From Orbaceae bacterium BiB (GTDB lineage: Bacteria > Pseudomonadota > Gammaproteobacteria > Enterobacterales > Orbaceae): a DNA stretch of 64,000 bases. Below, in pieces: positions 44,312-52,522 of the stretch. Under the pieces are notes generated by a model. The model made no database searches and was not told the origin of the DNA. It worked only from the letters and a program-made list of their open reading frames with translations. Numbering within the stretch: position 1 is the first letter of the stretch; the number at the start of each line of letters is the position of its first letter. The translations under genes were made by a program, and so were the position numbers. Location: NCBI GenBank assembly GCA_036251205.1, contig CP133958.1, positions 248,001 to 312,000 on the forward strand, given 5' to 3'.

Positions 44312-45552
44312 ATGAATAACGAAAAAGCATTAGCAGTACCAAATAAATATTGGGTTAAAATCGTCATTATTTTTTTCCTCGGTTGGTTTGTATTTATGCA
44401 GGTAGATCTGTATTTAGCCCTATTATTGGTGAAATTAAACAAGCTTATGATATCGACAATGCTCAGGCGGGCGGTATTATGAGTCTATTCTTTTTGGCTT
44501 ATACTATTTTACAAATCCCATCGGGTATTTTAGGCGATAGAATTGGTCGCAAAAAGGTTTTAGTCACCGGTTTTATTCTATATGCTGCATTTATTACATC
44601 GATTTTTTTTGCGAATAGTTTTTCAGTTTTTATTTTACTATGGATGTTAGCTGGCGCAGCACAAGGTAGTTATTATGGGCCTCAATATGCTCTATCTACC
44701 GAAGCGATCCCTAAAAAATGGATCACATTAGGGAGTGCTGTTATTGGTAGCGGTATGTCTTTTGGTATTGCTTTTGGTTATAGCTTATCAAGTATTATGA
44801 CCACAAAACTACATACTTCATAGAAAATCCCGTTTGTAACGGTGGCGATTCCTATTTTAATCGTTGCATTACTGATGATGATCTTTGTTAAAGAAAATAT
44901 TATTAAGAAAACACAAGAACAGGGCAATGCAGACTTAGCTAATGTTCATAAACCATCAACGATTGAGCAAATTATTTTATTATTTAAAAATCGTAATTTA
45001 GTACTCGCCTATATTACTATTTTCTGTTCAATTTATGGATTCTTTGTGATTATTACTTGGTTACCAAATTATTTAGAAGCTGAACGAGGTATGGATAAAA
45101 CTGAAGCAGCTAGCTTGGCATCTATTGTGCCTTGGATATCGATAATTGGGACCTTGCTATGTAGTTATGTTTCAGACAAATTAGGTCGCCGTAAACCAGT
45201 CGTATTGTGTATGTTACCACTATCATTAGTCGCTATTTTCTCTATTGTTTATTCTGACTCTTATACCGTACTTATCGGTGTGTTAGTGTTGTATGGTTTT
45301 ATTGGTAAAATCAGTCTAAATCCAGTATTAATTGCTTTAGTTGCTGATAATGTACCGAAAACTTCGTTAAGTACTGCATTTAGCTTATATAACTGTATTG
45401 GTATGTCGGCATCGATTTGCGCACCTTATGTGACTGGATTAATTTCTGACAACTCAGGAAGCTTAAATAATGGTTTCTATTTTGCGGCATTAATTACAAT
45501 TATTGGTATTATTGCCATGTTATTTGTGAAAGAGGGTAATCAGACCAAGTAA
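44312..45552 (+). pseudogene. MFS transporter of the allantoin island, inactivated by a frameshift and a nonsense codon
   Basis: The frame from the ATG at 44312 begins KYWVKIVIIFFLGWFVFM, then shifts near 44400. Continuing in the next frame are YAGRSVFSPIIGEIKQAYDI and the MFS motif-A-like GDRIGRKKVLV, up to TAG at 44821 (TKLHTS-stop-KIPFV). The frame stays open to 45552 with the second half, including SDKLGRRKPVVLCM. The joint fits a four-base deletion in a tandem ATGTATG (expected WFVFMYAGR); the TAG fits a Trp codon. With both repaired the protein has about 413 residues and 12 helices, an MFS organic-anion symporter. It follows allD, so it probably imported a ureide or carboxylate. Confidence 0.9.
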
Positions 45553-45948
45553 CTTACACTATTATAAATAGAAGAGAGCATACTCTAATTATTGATAATC
45601 ACTTTATTGGTGGAGTGATTATTCGTAATTAGTTAAAGGGATATTATTATCCCTTTTGTTTTTTAGAAATCTTTAATTTTAAAGTGTTTTTTTACTATAT
45701 TTAGATCTTTCAACAAGATTTTAACGAACCTATTCTTTAATTTACTATTGCTTTATTTAGTTGAGAAAGTTGTCTCGTTATAAACTATAATCTTGTAATA
45801 ATATGTTACTTAACAGGATGATGGCGTTACTTTGAATCAAGGATGTTGGTAGTCAAAGTAGTGTATCAGGTGGTTAGCAACTGTCATAATCTATTAAGTA
45901 TGATAGGATTATAACCAGTTGTTTATTTAACTAATTAAGGAGTAGATC
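45553..45948. other. Spacer with a terminator after the MFS pseudogene
   Basis: A terminator lies at 45635-45663 and a weaker stem (AATCACT...AGTGATT) at about 45597-45620. The remaining 285 bases upstream of the esterase gene are AT-rich, without a recognisable signal apart from its ribosome-binding site. Confidence 0.4.
45635..45663 (+). terminator. Rho-independent terminator after the allK-allD-MFS unit
   Basis: AAAGGGATA-TTAT-TATCCCTTT followed by TGTTTTTT. A perfect nine-base-pair stem. Confidence 0.88.
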
Positions 45949-46788
45949 ATGATGAAAAAAATTCTCTTTTTACTTTTTACATTATCTTTTTCAATAAGTG
46001 CATACAGTTATGAGATGCGTCAAACCGCTGTAAAAAGCGAGTCAATGGATAAACAGTTGAAGGTCACTGTTGTTGTACCAGACTCTTATAATACTAATGC
46101 CGATAACTATCCTACTATTTATGTTCTACATGGTTGGAGTGGTAATGAACAAGATTGGGTTAAAAACAGTGATATAGCAAAACTTGCCGATCAGTATCAA
46201 GTTATTTTAGTAATGCCAGATGGGGATTATGATAAATGGTATATTGATAGTCCAGTTGATAAGAATAGTCGCTTTGAAACTTATATTAGTCAGGAGCTTG
46301 TAGCTGCAATTGATCACGATTTTAGAACGATTGCCAGTAAGAATGGGCGAGCTATTACAGGATTGAGTATGGGTGGATTTGGGGCACTTAATATTGCTGT
46401 GAATCATCAAGACCAGTTTGGTGCGGTTGGTAGTATGAGTGGTGGAGTTGATCCTCGTGAATTCCCTAAAAACTGGGGATTAGAACAGGTATTTGGTAAT
46501 CATGTTGATAACGCTAAATTTTGGGATAATAAAGCAATTATTAATAATGCCCATCATTTTATCTTTTCTGATATCGATATAATTATTGATTGTGGCACTG
46601 ATGATTTTTTTATTAATTCAAATCGTCAATTACATAATAAATTATTAGCATTAAAGATTCCTCATGATTATATTGAACGTAATGGCGGTCATACTTGGAA
46701 TTACTGGGATAATGCTATTAAATATCAAATGCAGTTTTTAATTGATGCACTCAATACTAAGCGAGCATTGCAATTATTGCCTCAGTAG
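45949..46788 (+). CDS. Secreted alpha/beta-hydrolase of the esterase D family
   Basis: A 279-residue exported esterase. Signal peptide 1-20 (ending SAYS); AAGGAG lies six bases upstream of the first of two adjacent ATGs. The fold begins TIYVLHGWSGNEQDWVKNSD (oxyanion region). The nucleophile elbow is GRAITGLSMGGFGALNIAVN with Ser in GLSMG, the acid is probably Asp in IIIDCGTDDFFINSNRQLHN, and the histidine is in NGGHTWNYW. Relatives include tributyrin and feruloyl-type acetyl esterases. It probably removes acyl groups from host or plant glycans in the periplasm or outside; the substrate is not determined. Monocistronic, between two pseudogenized transporters. Confidence 0.88.
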   Translation: MMKKILFLLFTLSFSISAYSYEMRQTAVKSESMDKQLKVTVVVPDSYNTNADNYPTIYVLHGWSGNEQDWVKNSDIAKLADQYQVILVMPDGDYDKWYIDSPVDKNSRFETYISQELVAAIDHDFRTIASKNGRAITGLSMGGFGALNIAVNHQDQFGAVGSMSGGVDPREFPKNWGLEQVFGNHVDNAKFWDNKAIINNAHHFIFSDIDIIIDCGTDDFFINSNRQLHNKLLALKIPHDYIERNGGHTWNYWDNAIKYQMQFLIDALNTKRALQLLPQ

Positions 46789-46923
46789 CAATAGTGTTTT
46801 TATGCTAAATTAACACTATACAGCAATAATTTAACGAATAATCGACTCGATTATCATTTTGATATATTAAGCATGCCATTAATTTGGCATTGCTTATTAT
46901 TGCTACTTGACCGCACCAAATTG

Positions 46924-48266
46924 TTAAATAGGATCGTTATTTTTTATTTTACTCAGTACAAAATAAGCTATTCCACCCACGATAAAACCAATTAATCAGG
47001 TCAAATTAACCTCTAAAAAGGCGAAAAAGGCGCCAATTAGCATTGCAATAATCGCAATTTTATTCACGCCAGCATATTGACCATCGCTTTGATATAATGC
47101 TTTGATGTCAACTTGTTGTTTACTGAGGATATAATAATCGACTAATAAAATAGCGATGATTGGACCAAGAAACGCTGAATAGATACGAATAAATAGTTGC
47201 AAGCTAATTGCATTATCATTTTCTACAAGTAGCCATGGAAAAGATGCAATCGCTAATAATCCGGTGATAATGACAGCGGGTTTATAGTTTAATTTTGTTA
47301 ATATACTAATGACATAAGCGGGTGCAACAATATTTGCAACCATATTTACGCCAATAACGCCAAGAATAATAAATATTGATACGATCACGGTGATATATTC
47401 ATTTTGTATAACAAGAGGAAAGGCTTCAACAGGATTGACTATACCCGTAACCGCAGCTAGCATCGCCCCGATTGTAAGAACAAAACCATATGCGATCAGG
47501 ATCGGAATAAAGTATAGAAATCCGCGTTTTACATCACTAACACCTAATTTGAGTTCACGTGAATAATCTGAGGCACTTAAGAAAATTGCTGCATAATTGC
47601 CCATAAAAACCATGATAAATCCCCAAATTTAATTCCCCATGTGCCTTCAGTATGTAACCAATTTTGACTTACCACATCACTATATTGGGTCAATAAAATA
47701 ATAAAGACATAAATTAAAGCAACCATAATGACAATTGATATCAACGTTTCAACCCATTTTATAGAGTGAAAACCATATAACGATAAAATAATTTGAATTA
47801 CTTGTAGTATTAAGAAACAGACAAAAATATTATCAAATGAGCCATGTGTCGCTATTTTTACAATCTCATTCAGTGCGGTTCCACCAATCCAACTTTGAAA
47901 ACCATACCAAACAATTGCTGGTATTCCTCTCATCAGTGAGGAGACGATTGAGCCTTTGATGCCAAATGACATTCTTAATTGGATAACATAAGGGGCACCA
48001 GTTCGATAACCAAAACGATCATTTAATACGAAAATAATGGATATGATTGATATTGCAATAAGTGCAGCGACTGTTGTTTGTAAAAGGTTGATTGTTGCAA
48101 TTCCCGCTACAAATAGTGAAGCGCCTAACGTCATATTACCTAAATTAACACCATCGGCGATCCACATACAGATATAGGTAAAAGGGGGGATTGTTCGTTC
48201 AGAATTGTTTTTAGGAAAGAGGGTGCGATTAGTCTTAATAGTAATTGAATCCAACTTTTCAGTCAT
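46924..48266 (-). pseudogene. NCS1-family nucleobase/allantoin permease, inactivated twice
   Basis: NCS1 symporters import cytosine, purines, hydantoins or allantoin with H+ or Na+. The first part (48266 to about 47577) starts TLFPKNNSERTIPPFTYICM and includes YRTGAPYVIQLRMSFGIKGS, then shifts frame after GDLSWFLWAIM. The second frame continues MVFMGNYAAIFLSASDYSRE and VNMVANIVAPAYVISILTKL, to TGA at 46996-46998, after which the same frame encodes the last helix (LIGFIVGGIAYFVLSKIK) to TAA at 46924. The frameshift is explained exactly by loss of one copy of a 19-base tandem repeat (ATGGTTTTTATGGGCAATT), which would restore SWFLWAIMVFMGNYAA. Allantoin is a likely substrate given the island; this is inference. 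Confidence 0.9.
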
Positions 48267-48567
48267 TCAGGAATATCCTTGTGGCTAATCGTATAAGTAA
48301 ATCAGTATACTGTAATTGTTTCGATTTTATGTTTTTTTATTTATCAAGTTGTGATGTAACACAGATAATTGATCATATGTTATATGATTTAAAGGGATTT
48401 ATTTAACAGTATGTATTATCAAAAAAAGTACAATAATCGTTTATAAAACAATTATTTTATTATAATTTACTTATTTTTGACTTAATCTTTGCAGACTTAA
48501 CAATTTGTTAAATTGAATGGTTTTATGCTTTATGGGATACTTTGCCTACATTATTAAGGAGCTTAAA
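48267..48567. other. AT-rich spacer between the NCS1 pseudogene and a lipoprotein gene
   Basis: This 301-base region is very AT-rich and must hold divergent promoters. I see no clear operator or hairpin. Confidence 0.4.
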
Positions 48568-48966
48568 ATGAAAATATTAAAAATGTCAGGTTTAGTTGCT
48601 GCGATTGCTTTATTGAGTGCTTGTGCTCAAACTCCAGCAGAAAAAGCTGCAGAAGCAAAAGAACATGCTCAACAGTTATTAGAAACACAAATCACTTTAG
48701 CGAATGAGTGTGATCCACAGGCTGCAACATTAATGCAACAACTTCCGACTGCCAACAGTTTACCTGCGGCTCAAAAAATCATGTTTGAAAAAGAGTACTA
48801 CGCTAAAATTAATAACCCGACTTTCCAAGCGTGTTATAACTTAGCATGGAAATCATATAAAGAAGAAAACCAACTAAAAATTGCCAGAATGCAAGAATGG
48901 AATGAGGCACAAGAATTAGATTGGGATAATGGTATGTTCTTTAATGGTCCATTTGGTTACTGGTAA
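48568..48966 (+). CDS. Small lipoprotein of unknown function
   Basis: A 132-residue lipoprotein. I chose the ATG at 48568 because AAGGAG lies six bases upstream and the protein then starts MKILKMSGLVAAIALLSACA with a lipobox LSAC (Cys19); an upstream start would disrupt the signal. The first part after the cysteine is an Ala/Glu/Lys-rich helix (TPAEKAAEAKEHAQQLLETQ), followed by ECDPQAATLMQQLPTANSLP and a tail rich in Trp, Asn and Gly (DNGMFFNGPFGYW). Two further cysteines (about 50 and 96) may form a disulfide. I do not recognise a family. A terminator follows. Confidence 0.78.
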   Translation: MKILKMSGLVAAIALLSACAQTPAEKAAEAKEHAQQLLETQITLANECDPQAATLMQQLPTANSLPAAQKIMFEKEYYAKINNPTFQACYNLAWKSYKEENQLKIARMQEWNEAQELDWDNGMFFNGPFGYW

Positions 48967-48993
48967 TAGCGGTAATCACAGTAAGATGCAACT

Positions 48994-49024
48994 AAGCGGA
49001 TAATGATTTATCCGCTTTTTTTAT
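48994..49024 (+). terminator. Rho-independent terminator after the lipoprotein gene
   Basis: AAGCGGATAA-TGAT-TTATCCGCTT followed by TTTTTATTTT. A perfect ten-base-pair stem. Confidence 0.93.
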
Positions 49025-49367
49025 TTTCACTGTCTCATTTTTGTGATTTTATTAAATAATATTTTTTTAAGTTATTATAAATCAATTAGATAAATTTATT
49101 TTGAATTAATACTTATTGCTCCCTTTATTATACCTATCGATTACTTATTCTCTATTTCCTATATTTTCGATAACAATTCAAAAATTAACCATTTGATTTT
49201 ATTTATTTTATTTTTATCTATTTATTAATTCTTCAAGCGTGACAGTTGTCTCAAAAATAATACTATAACATTTTCATTTATTTAGGTTTTTTATGGAAAA
49301 AAACTATTGCTATTGATTTTTATTTGATTAAACTCGTCTAAGTTTGATTTTCAAGTAGGTGAGTAAA

Positions 49368-49457
49368 GTGAGCAAGATGAGTAATAATATGATGAAAGAG
49401 AGTAGCACATTATATTTTGAGCGTACTGTTTTTAGAACTCCTACTATTTATTTTTAA
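49368..49457 (+). CDS. Probable leader peptide (29 residues) of an attenuator
   Basis: The frame runs from GTG 49368 (or ATG 49377 in the same frame) to TAA 49455-49457 and would encode a 26-29 residue peptide ending ERTVFRTPTIYF. AGGTGAG lies just upstream. The stop codon is one base before the left arm of a terminator hairpin, the geometry of ribosome-coupled attenuators such as pyrBI. The second half of the message is U-rich (GTTTTTAG, ATTTATTTTTAAG), as in the RNA polymerase pause region of that system. No single amino acid is strongly enriched (Thr 5, Phe 3, Arg 2, Tyr 2), which argues against simple amino-acid attenuation. Confidence 0.5.
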   Translation: MSKMSNNMMKESSTLYFERTVFRTPTIYF

Positions 49458-49483
49458 GTCCTCCTTATTGGGGGATTTTTTTT
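49458..49483 (+). terminator. Attenuator terminator upstream of the amidohydrolase-DHOD operon
   Basis: TCCTCC (49459-49464), a five-base loop, and GGGGGA (49470-49475), with one T-G pair, followed by eight T residues. It lies between the leader stop codon and the 49528 gene with no other gene to terminate. Confidence 0.8.
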
Positions 49484-49527
49484 GCCTGTAATTTGTATCT
49501 TAATACGTAAACCAGTGAGAGATTATC

Positions 49528-50538
49528 ATGACAAATAAAGAAATTCTATTAGCAAGCCGTGATCAAAGTTTAAAAGCTTTTTTGATGAAACGCATTAAAG
49601 ATAATGGGGGGTGGGTTAATGCTCACATGCATGCAGATCGAGCCTTTACCATTACAAGAGAAAGTTTTGATGTTTACCAAAAGCAAACCTTAATGGAAAA
49701 GTGGGATACACTAGATCGTATTAAAGCGGCAATGACTGAAGACGATTATTATCGCCATTTTAGCATGGCGGTTGAACGTATGATTGAACAAGGTGTTACT
49801 GCCATGGGATCATTTATTGATATTGACCCAATCGCACAAGAACGAGCCATTCGGGCAGCACTTCGTGCCAGAGAAAATTATAAAAAAGATATTACGATTA
49901 AGCTGGTTAATCAAACCTTAAAAGGGGTAATTGATAAAGAGGCTCGTTATTGGTTTGATAAAGGTGCAGATTTAGTTGATATTATTGGTGGTTTACCAAG
50001 AAGAGATGAACGTGATCACGGCGCAGGAATGGGATTAGTTCATCTCGATGTGTTAATGCAAACCGGTAAAAAATTAGGTAAAATGGTTCATGTTCATGTT
50101 GATCAATTTAACTCACAAGATGAAATTGAGACTGAACAGTTGACAGATAAAACTCTTGAACATGGGATGCATGGTAAAGTTGTTGCGATTCATAGTATCT
50201 CGATTACGGCTCATAGTTTAGAATATCGCCAAAAACTATATAAAAAAATGAAAGAGGCACAAATGATGGTCATTGCGTGTCCTTTTGCTTGGATTGATAG
50301 CCCAAGACGTGAAGAGCAAGGCCCAACGCGTAACTCATTAACTCCCGTTGATGAATTAGCAGCAGCAGGTATTCCGGTTGCAATTGGGACTGACAATATT
50401 AGCGATTATATGTTACCGTTTTCAACAGGAAATATGTGGGAAGAGTTAAAATTATTGGTGACTGGATGTCGTTATACTGATTTAGATAATGTGATTAATG
50501 TTGCAACAAAAAATGGCCACCTTGTTTTAGGAATATAG
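49528..50538 (+). CDS. Cytosine-deaminase-like amidohydrolase, short C-terminus
   Basis: A 336-residue metal-dependent hydrolase of the amidohydrolase superfamily. Metal ligands and active site: NGGWVNAHMHADRAFTITRE (HxH), then VHVHVDQFNSQDEIETEQLT (His, Asp), the third histidine at VVAIHSISITAH, and the catalytic aspartate in VAIGTDNISDYMLPFSTGNM. This order is that of cytosine deaminase/isoguanine-type and related enzymes. The protein stops at ATKNGHLVLGI, where most relatives go on for 50-80 residues (LGIxxyGLxxGxxADLVV) into the outer beta-sandwich; so it may be a natural short form or slightly truncated. It is translated 18 bases before the DHOD-like gene, indicating an operon with pyrimidine-type chemistry. 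Confidence 0.8.
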   Translation: MTNKEILLASRDQSLKAFLMKRIKDNGGWVNAHMHADRAFTITRESFDVYQKQTLMEKWDTLDRIKAAMTEDDYYRHFSMAVERMIEQGVTAMGSFIDIDPIAQERAIRAALRARENYKKDITIKLVNQTLKGVIDKEARYWFDKGADLVDIIGGLPRRDERDHGAGMGLVHLDVLMQTGKKLGKMVHVHVDQFNSQDEIETEQLTDKTLEHGMHGKVVAIHSISITAHSLEYRQKLYKKMKEAQMMVIACPFAWIDSPRREEQGPTRNSLTPVDELAAAGIPVAIGTDNISDYMLPFSTGNMWEELKLLVTGCRYTDLDNVINVATKNGHLVLGI

Positions 50539-50555
50539 AAATTATAGGTTAATTA

Positions 50556-51617
50556 ATGAAAAATACAAAAACGCCTTTTTATAACCCGTTATTAAGTTAT
50601 GAAGACAATTATCAGCAAGGTCCTTTTGGTGATTTTATGCTATCACCCAAGAATGTGACTGAAATGAAAACACCATCACGTTTCTTAAATCGAGAGGTTA
50701 ATTTACCTTTTGGTATTCCTGCTGGTCCATTATTAAATGCTAAATATGTTAAAGCTGCGCTCGCTTATGGTTTTGATTTATGTGTCTATAAAACAGTGCG
50801 TACTAAAGCGCATAAAAGTCATCCTTTACCTAATGTGTTATCAATTCATCCAAAGGGTAAGCTGTCACATAATTTAGATATTGTATTGGCAGATACTCAT
50901 TATGAATCGCCAATTTCGATAACTAACTCATTTGGTGTACCTTCATTTAATCCCGATGTATGGCAAGCGGATCTTGCTGATGCGGTTAATGCAGCGAAAA
51001 CAGGTCAGTATGTCATTGGTAGTTTTCAAGGTACTCCTGGTAATGAAGCAACCATCGAAAAAGATTATGCTTTGGCCGCTCGTCTTATTGCTGAAACTAA
51101 TGCCCCTATTTTAGAGGCTAATTTAAGTTGTCCTAACGAAGGGGCAAATAAGTTACTCTGTTTTGACTTTGATAAAGTTGAACGAGTAGCTAAAGAGATT
51201 AAAAATGCGGTTCCTGATAGACCGCTATTTTTAAAATTGGCTTATTTTGCTAATGATAGTGATGTAATGCCATTATTAAATAAACTTCATGGTGTGGTTG
51301 ATGGATTCAGTACGATTAATACTTTATCAGCTACGCCCGTTGATAAAAATGGCAAACCTGCATTAGGTGCTGACAGACCAACTGGAGGCGTTTGTGGTGA
51401 TGCTATTCGTTGGGCTGGCCTCGATATGGTTGCACGCTTAGTTCGGTTACGTAATGAATTAGCGAGTCAGTTTACTATTATTGGTGTCGGTGGTGTATGT
51501 AGTGCTGAGGATTATCAAGCTTATATTAATGCCGGTGCGGATGCTGTCATGAGTGCAACGGGTGCAATGTGGAATCCACGGCTCGCTTTTGATATTAAAA
51601 ATAGTCTTAGCAAATAA
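50556..51617 (+). CDS. Class 1A-like dihydroorotate dehydrogenase family flavoprotein
   Basis: A 353-residue FMN-dependent TIM-barrel enzyme. Key blocks: LPFGIPAGPLLNAKYVKAAL at the N-terminus, ESPISITNSFGVPSFNPDVW (equivalent of the NSMGLPN flavin and substrate loop), ILEANLSCPNEGANKLLCFD (class 1 NLSCPN motif), LFLKLAYF (FMN lysine), GVCGDAIRW and FTIIGVGGVCSAEDYQAYIN with AGADAVMSATGAMW (FMN phosphate). It differs from PyrD in the loop VYKTVRTKAHKSHPLPNVLS. It may be the biosynthetic PyrD or a related dihydropyrimidine-acting enzyme; pairing with the deaminase-like gene and the leader attenuator supports a pyrimidine role. Confidence 0.8.
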   Translation: MKNTKTPFYNPLLSYEDNYQQGPFGDFMLSPKNVTEMKTPSRFLNREVNLPFGIPAGPLLNAKYVKAALAYGFDLCVYKTVRTKAHKSHPLPNVLSIHPKGKLSHNLDIVLADTHYESPISITNSFGVPSFNPDVWQADLADAVNAAKTGQYVIGSFQGTPGNEATIEKDYALAARLIAETNAPILEANLSCPNEGANKLLCFDFDKVERVAKEIKNAVPDRPLFLKLAYFANDSDVMPLLNKLHGVVDGFSTINTLSATPVDKNGKPALGADRPTGGVCGDAIRWAGLDMVARLVRLRNELASQFTIIGVGGVCSAEDYQAYINAGADAVMSATGAMWNPRLAFDIKNSLSK

Positions 51618-51665
51618 ATTGATTACTGTTAGTATAGGGTCTGGCAATGAGAAAAATGGACCCTT

Positions 51666-52139
51666 ATGCTAACTTATCGTCCTGTCAATCATTATGATTT
51701 ACCGCTATTAGCGACATTTCCCCAAAATGAAGATGAGCTTTATTTTTGTTATCCTAAAGGGATTTATCCATTTACTCCTGATCAGTTAATAGATATTATT
51801 AGTCATCGCTGTTACTCTACAGTGATTGAAAAAGAGGGTGTTTTGGCTGGTTTTGCTAATTTTTATCAATGGCAGCATCAAGGTTTATGTAAAATTGGTA
51901 ATGTGATGGTAAATCCAATTTTCAGACAGCAGGGTATTGCGCGATATCTATTATCAGTCATGATCAAACAAGCTGTTGATATCTTTCAAGCTAAAGAGAT
52001 TCAGGTTTCTTGTTTTAATACAAACACGGCTGCTTTATTGTTTTACCCTAAAATTGGATTTTTACCGATTAGTATAGAAGAGCGTTATGATAAGCAAAAT
52101 CAAAAAATTGCTTTGATCCATTTTAGTAAAATTTTATAA
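51666..52139 (+). CDS. GNAT family N-acetyltransferase
   Basis: A 157-residue GNAT acetyltransferase. The start MLTYRPVNHYDLPLLATFPQ and the acetyl-CoA-binding motif IGNVMVNPIFRQQGIARYLL (R/Q-x-x-G-I-A) followed by VSCFNTNTAALLFYPKIGFL are typical. The acceptor substrate is unknown. It starts 48 bases after the DHOD-like gene on the same strand and could be a third gene of that operon. Confidence 0.87.
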   Translation: MLTYRPVNHYDLPLLATFPQNEDELYFCYPKGIYPFTPDQLIDIISHRCYSTVIEKEGVLAGFANFYQWQHQGLCKIGNVMVNPIFRQQGIARYLLSVMIKQAVDIFQAKEIQVSCFNTNTAALLFYPKIGFLPISIEERYDKQNQKIALIHFSKIL

Positions 52140-52169
52140 ATACTAATTATTAACTGGAGATATCATTAT

Positions 52170-52460
52170 ATGAGCAAATTAAATATTGTTGCAATTTTTA
52201 CTATTAAGCCAGAGTTTAGTGCTGAGTTTAAAGTTGAATTTAAAAAAATTGTTGAAGGTAGTCGTAAAGAAAAAGGCTGTATTCAATATGATTTAAATCA
52301 AGATGTAAAAGATCCGAATACATATATTTTCACAGAGAGTTGGGAGTCCAAACTCGCTATTGAACAACATAATGCTGAACCGCATTATAAAGAGTTTGCT
52401 AAATTTGCTGAGGGTAAAGTTGCTAAAAAAGTTGTGCATATCATGACGCAGATCATCTAA
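52170..52460 (+). CDS. ABM-domain (antibiotic biosynthesis monooxygenase-like) protein
   Basis: A 96-residue dimeric ferredoxin-like barrel protein of the ABM/YgiN type. It reads NIVAIFTIKPEFSAEFKVEF, then KEKGCIQYDLNQDVKDPNTY, IFTESWESKLAIEQHNAEPH and YKEFAKFAEGKVAKK, the usual order. YgiN relatives are quinol monooxygenases or reductant-linked stress proteins; function here is unproven. GGAG lies upstream of the ATG. A bidirectional terminator follows. Confidence 0.88.
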   Translation: MSKLNIVAIFTIKPEFSAEFKVEFKKIVEGSRKEKGCIQYDLNQDVKDPNTYIFTESWESKLAIEQHNAEPHYKEFAKFAEGKVAKKVVHIMTQII

Positions 52461-52496
52461 TTTTATACTAGAATAATATGTTACAGCAATTTTATA

Positions 52497-52522
52497 ACGA
52501 AACGCCCAAAAGGGCGTTTAAC
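52497..52522. terminator. Bidirectional terminator between the ABM gene and the GST gene
   Basis: AACGCCC-AAAA-GGGCGTT (52501-52518) with weak A/T sides. It overlaps the stop codon of the minus-strand GST gene. Confidence 0.75.

Larger units (their letters stand above)
48967..49527 (+). other. Leader region upstream of the amidohydrolase gene
   Basis: This 561-base region holds the lipoprotein terminator (48994-49024), about 300 very AT-rich bases without coding pattern, then a short leader reading frame (49368-49457) and a terminator (49458-49483) 44 bases before the next gene. TTGCTA and TAAACT, 16 bases apart at about 49307-49334, are a possible promoter for the leader. Confidence 0.5.

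Noticed and set aside
2585-44823. In-frame TAG codons at 2585, 25482 and 44821 as a sign of amber recoding or suppression
   Set aside because: The damaged genes also carry frameshifts or a TGA (46996), no tRNA with anticodon CTA is in the window (the tRNA found reads CTT), and ordinary decay explains all cases.
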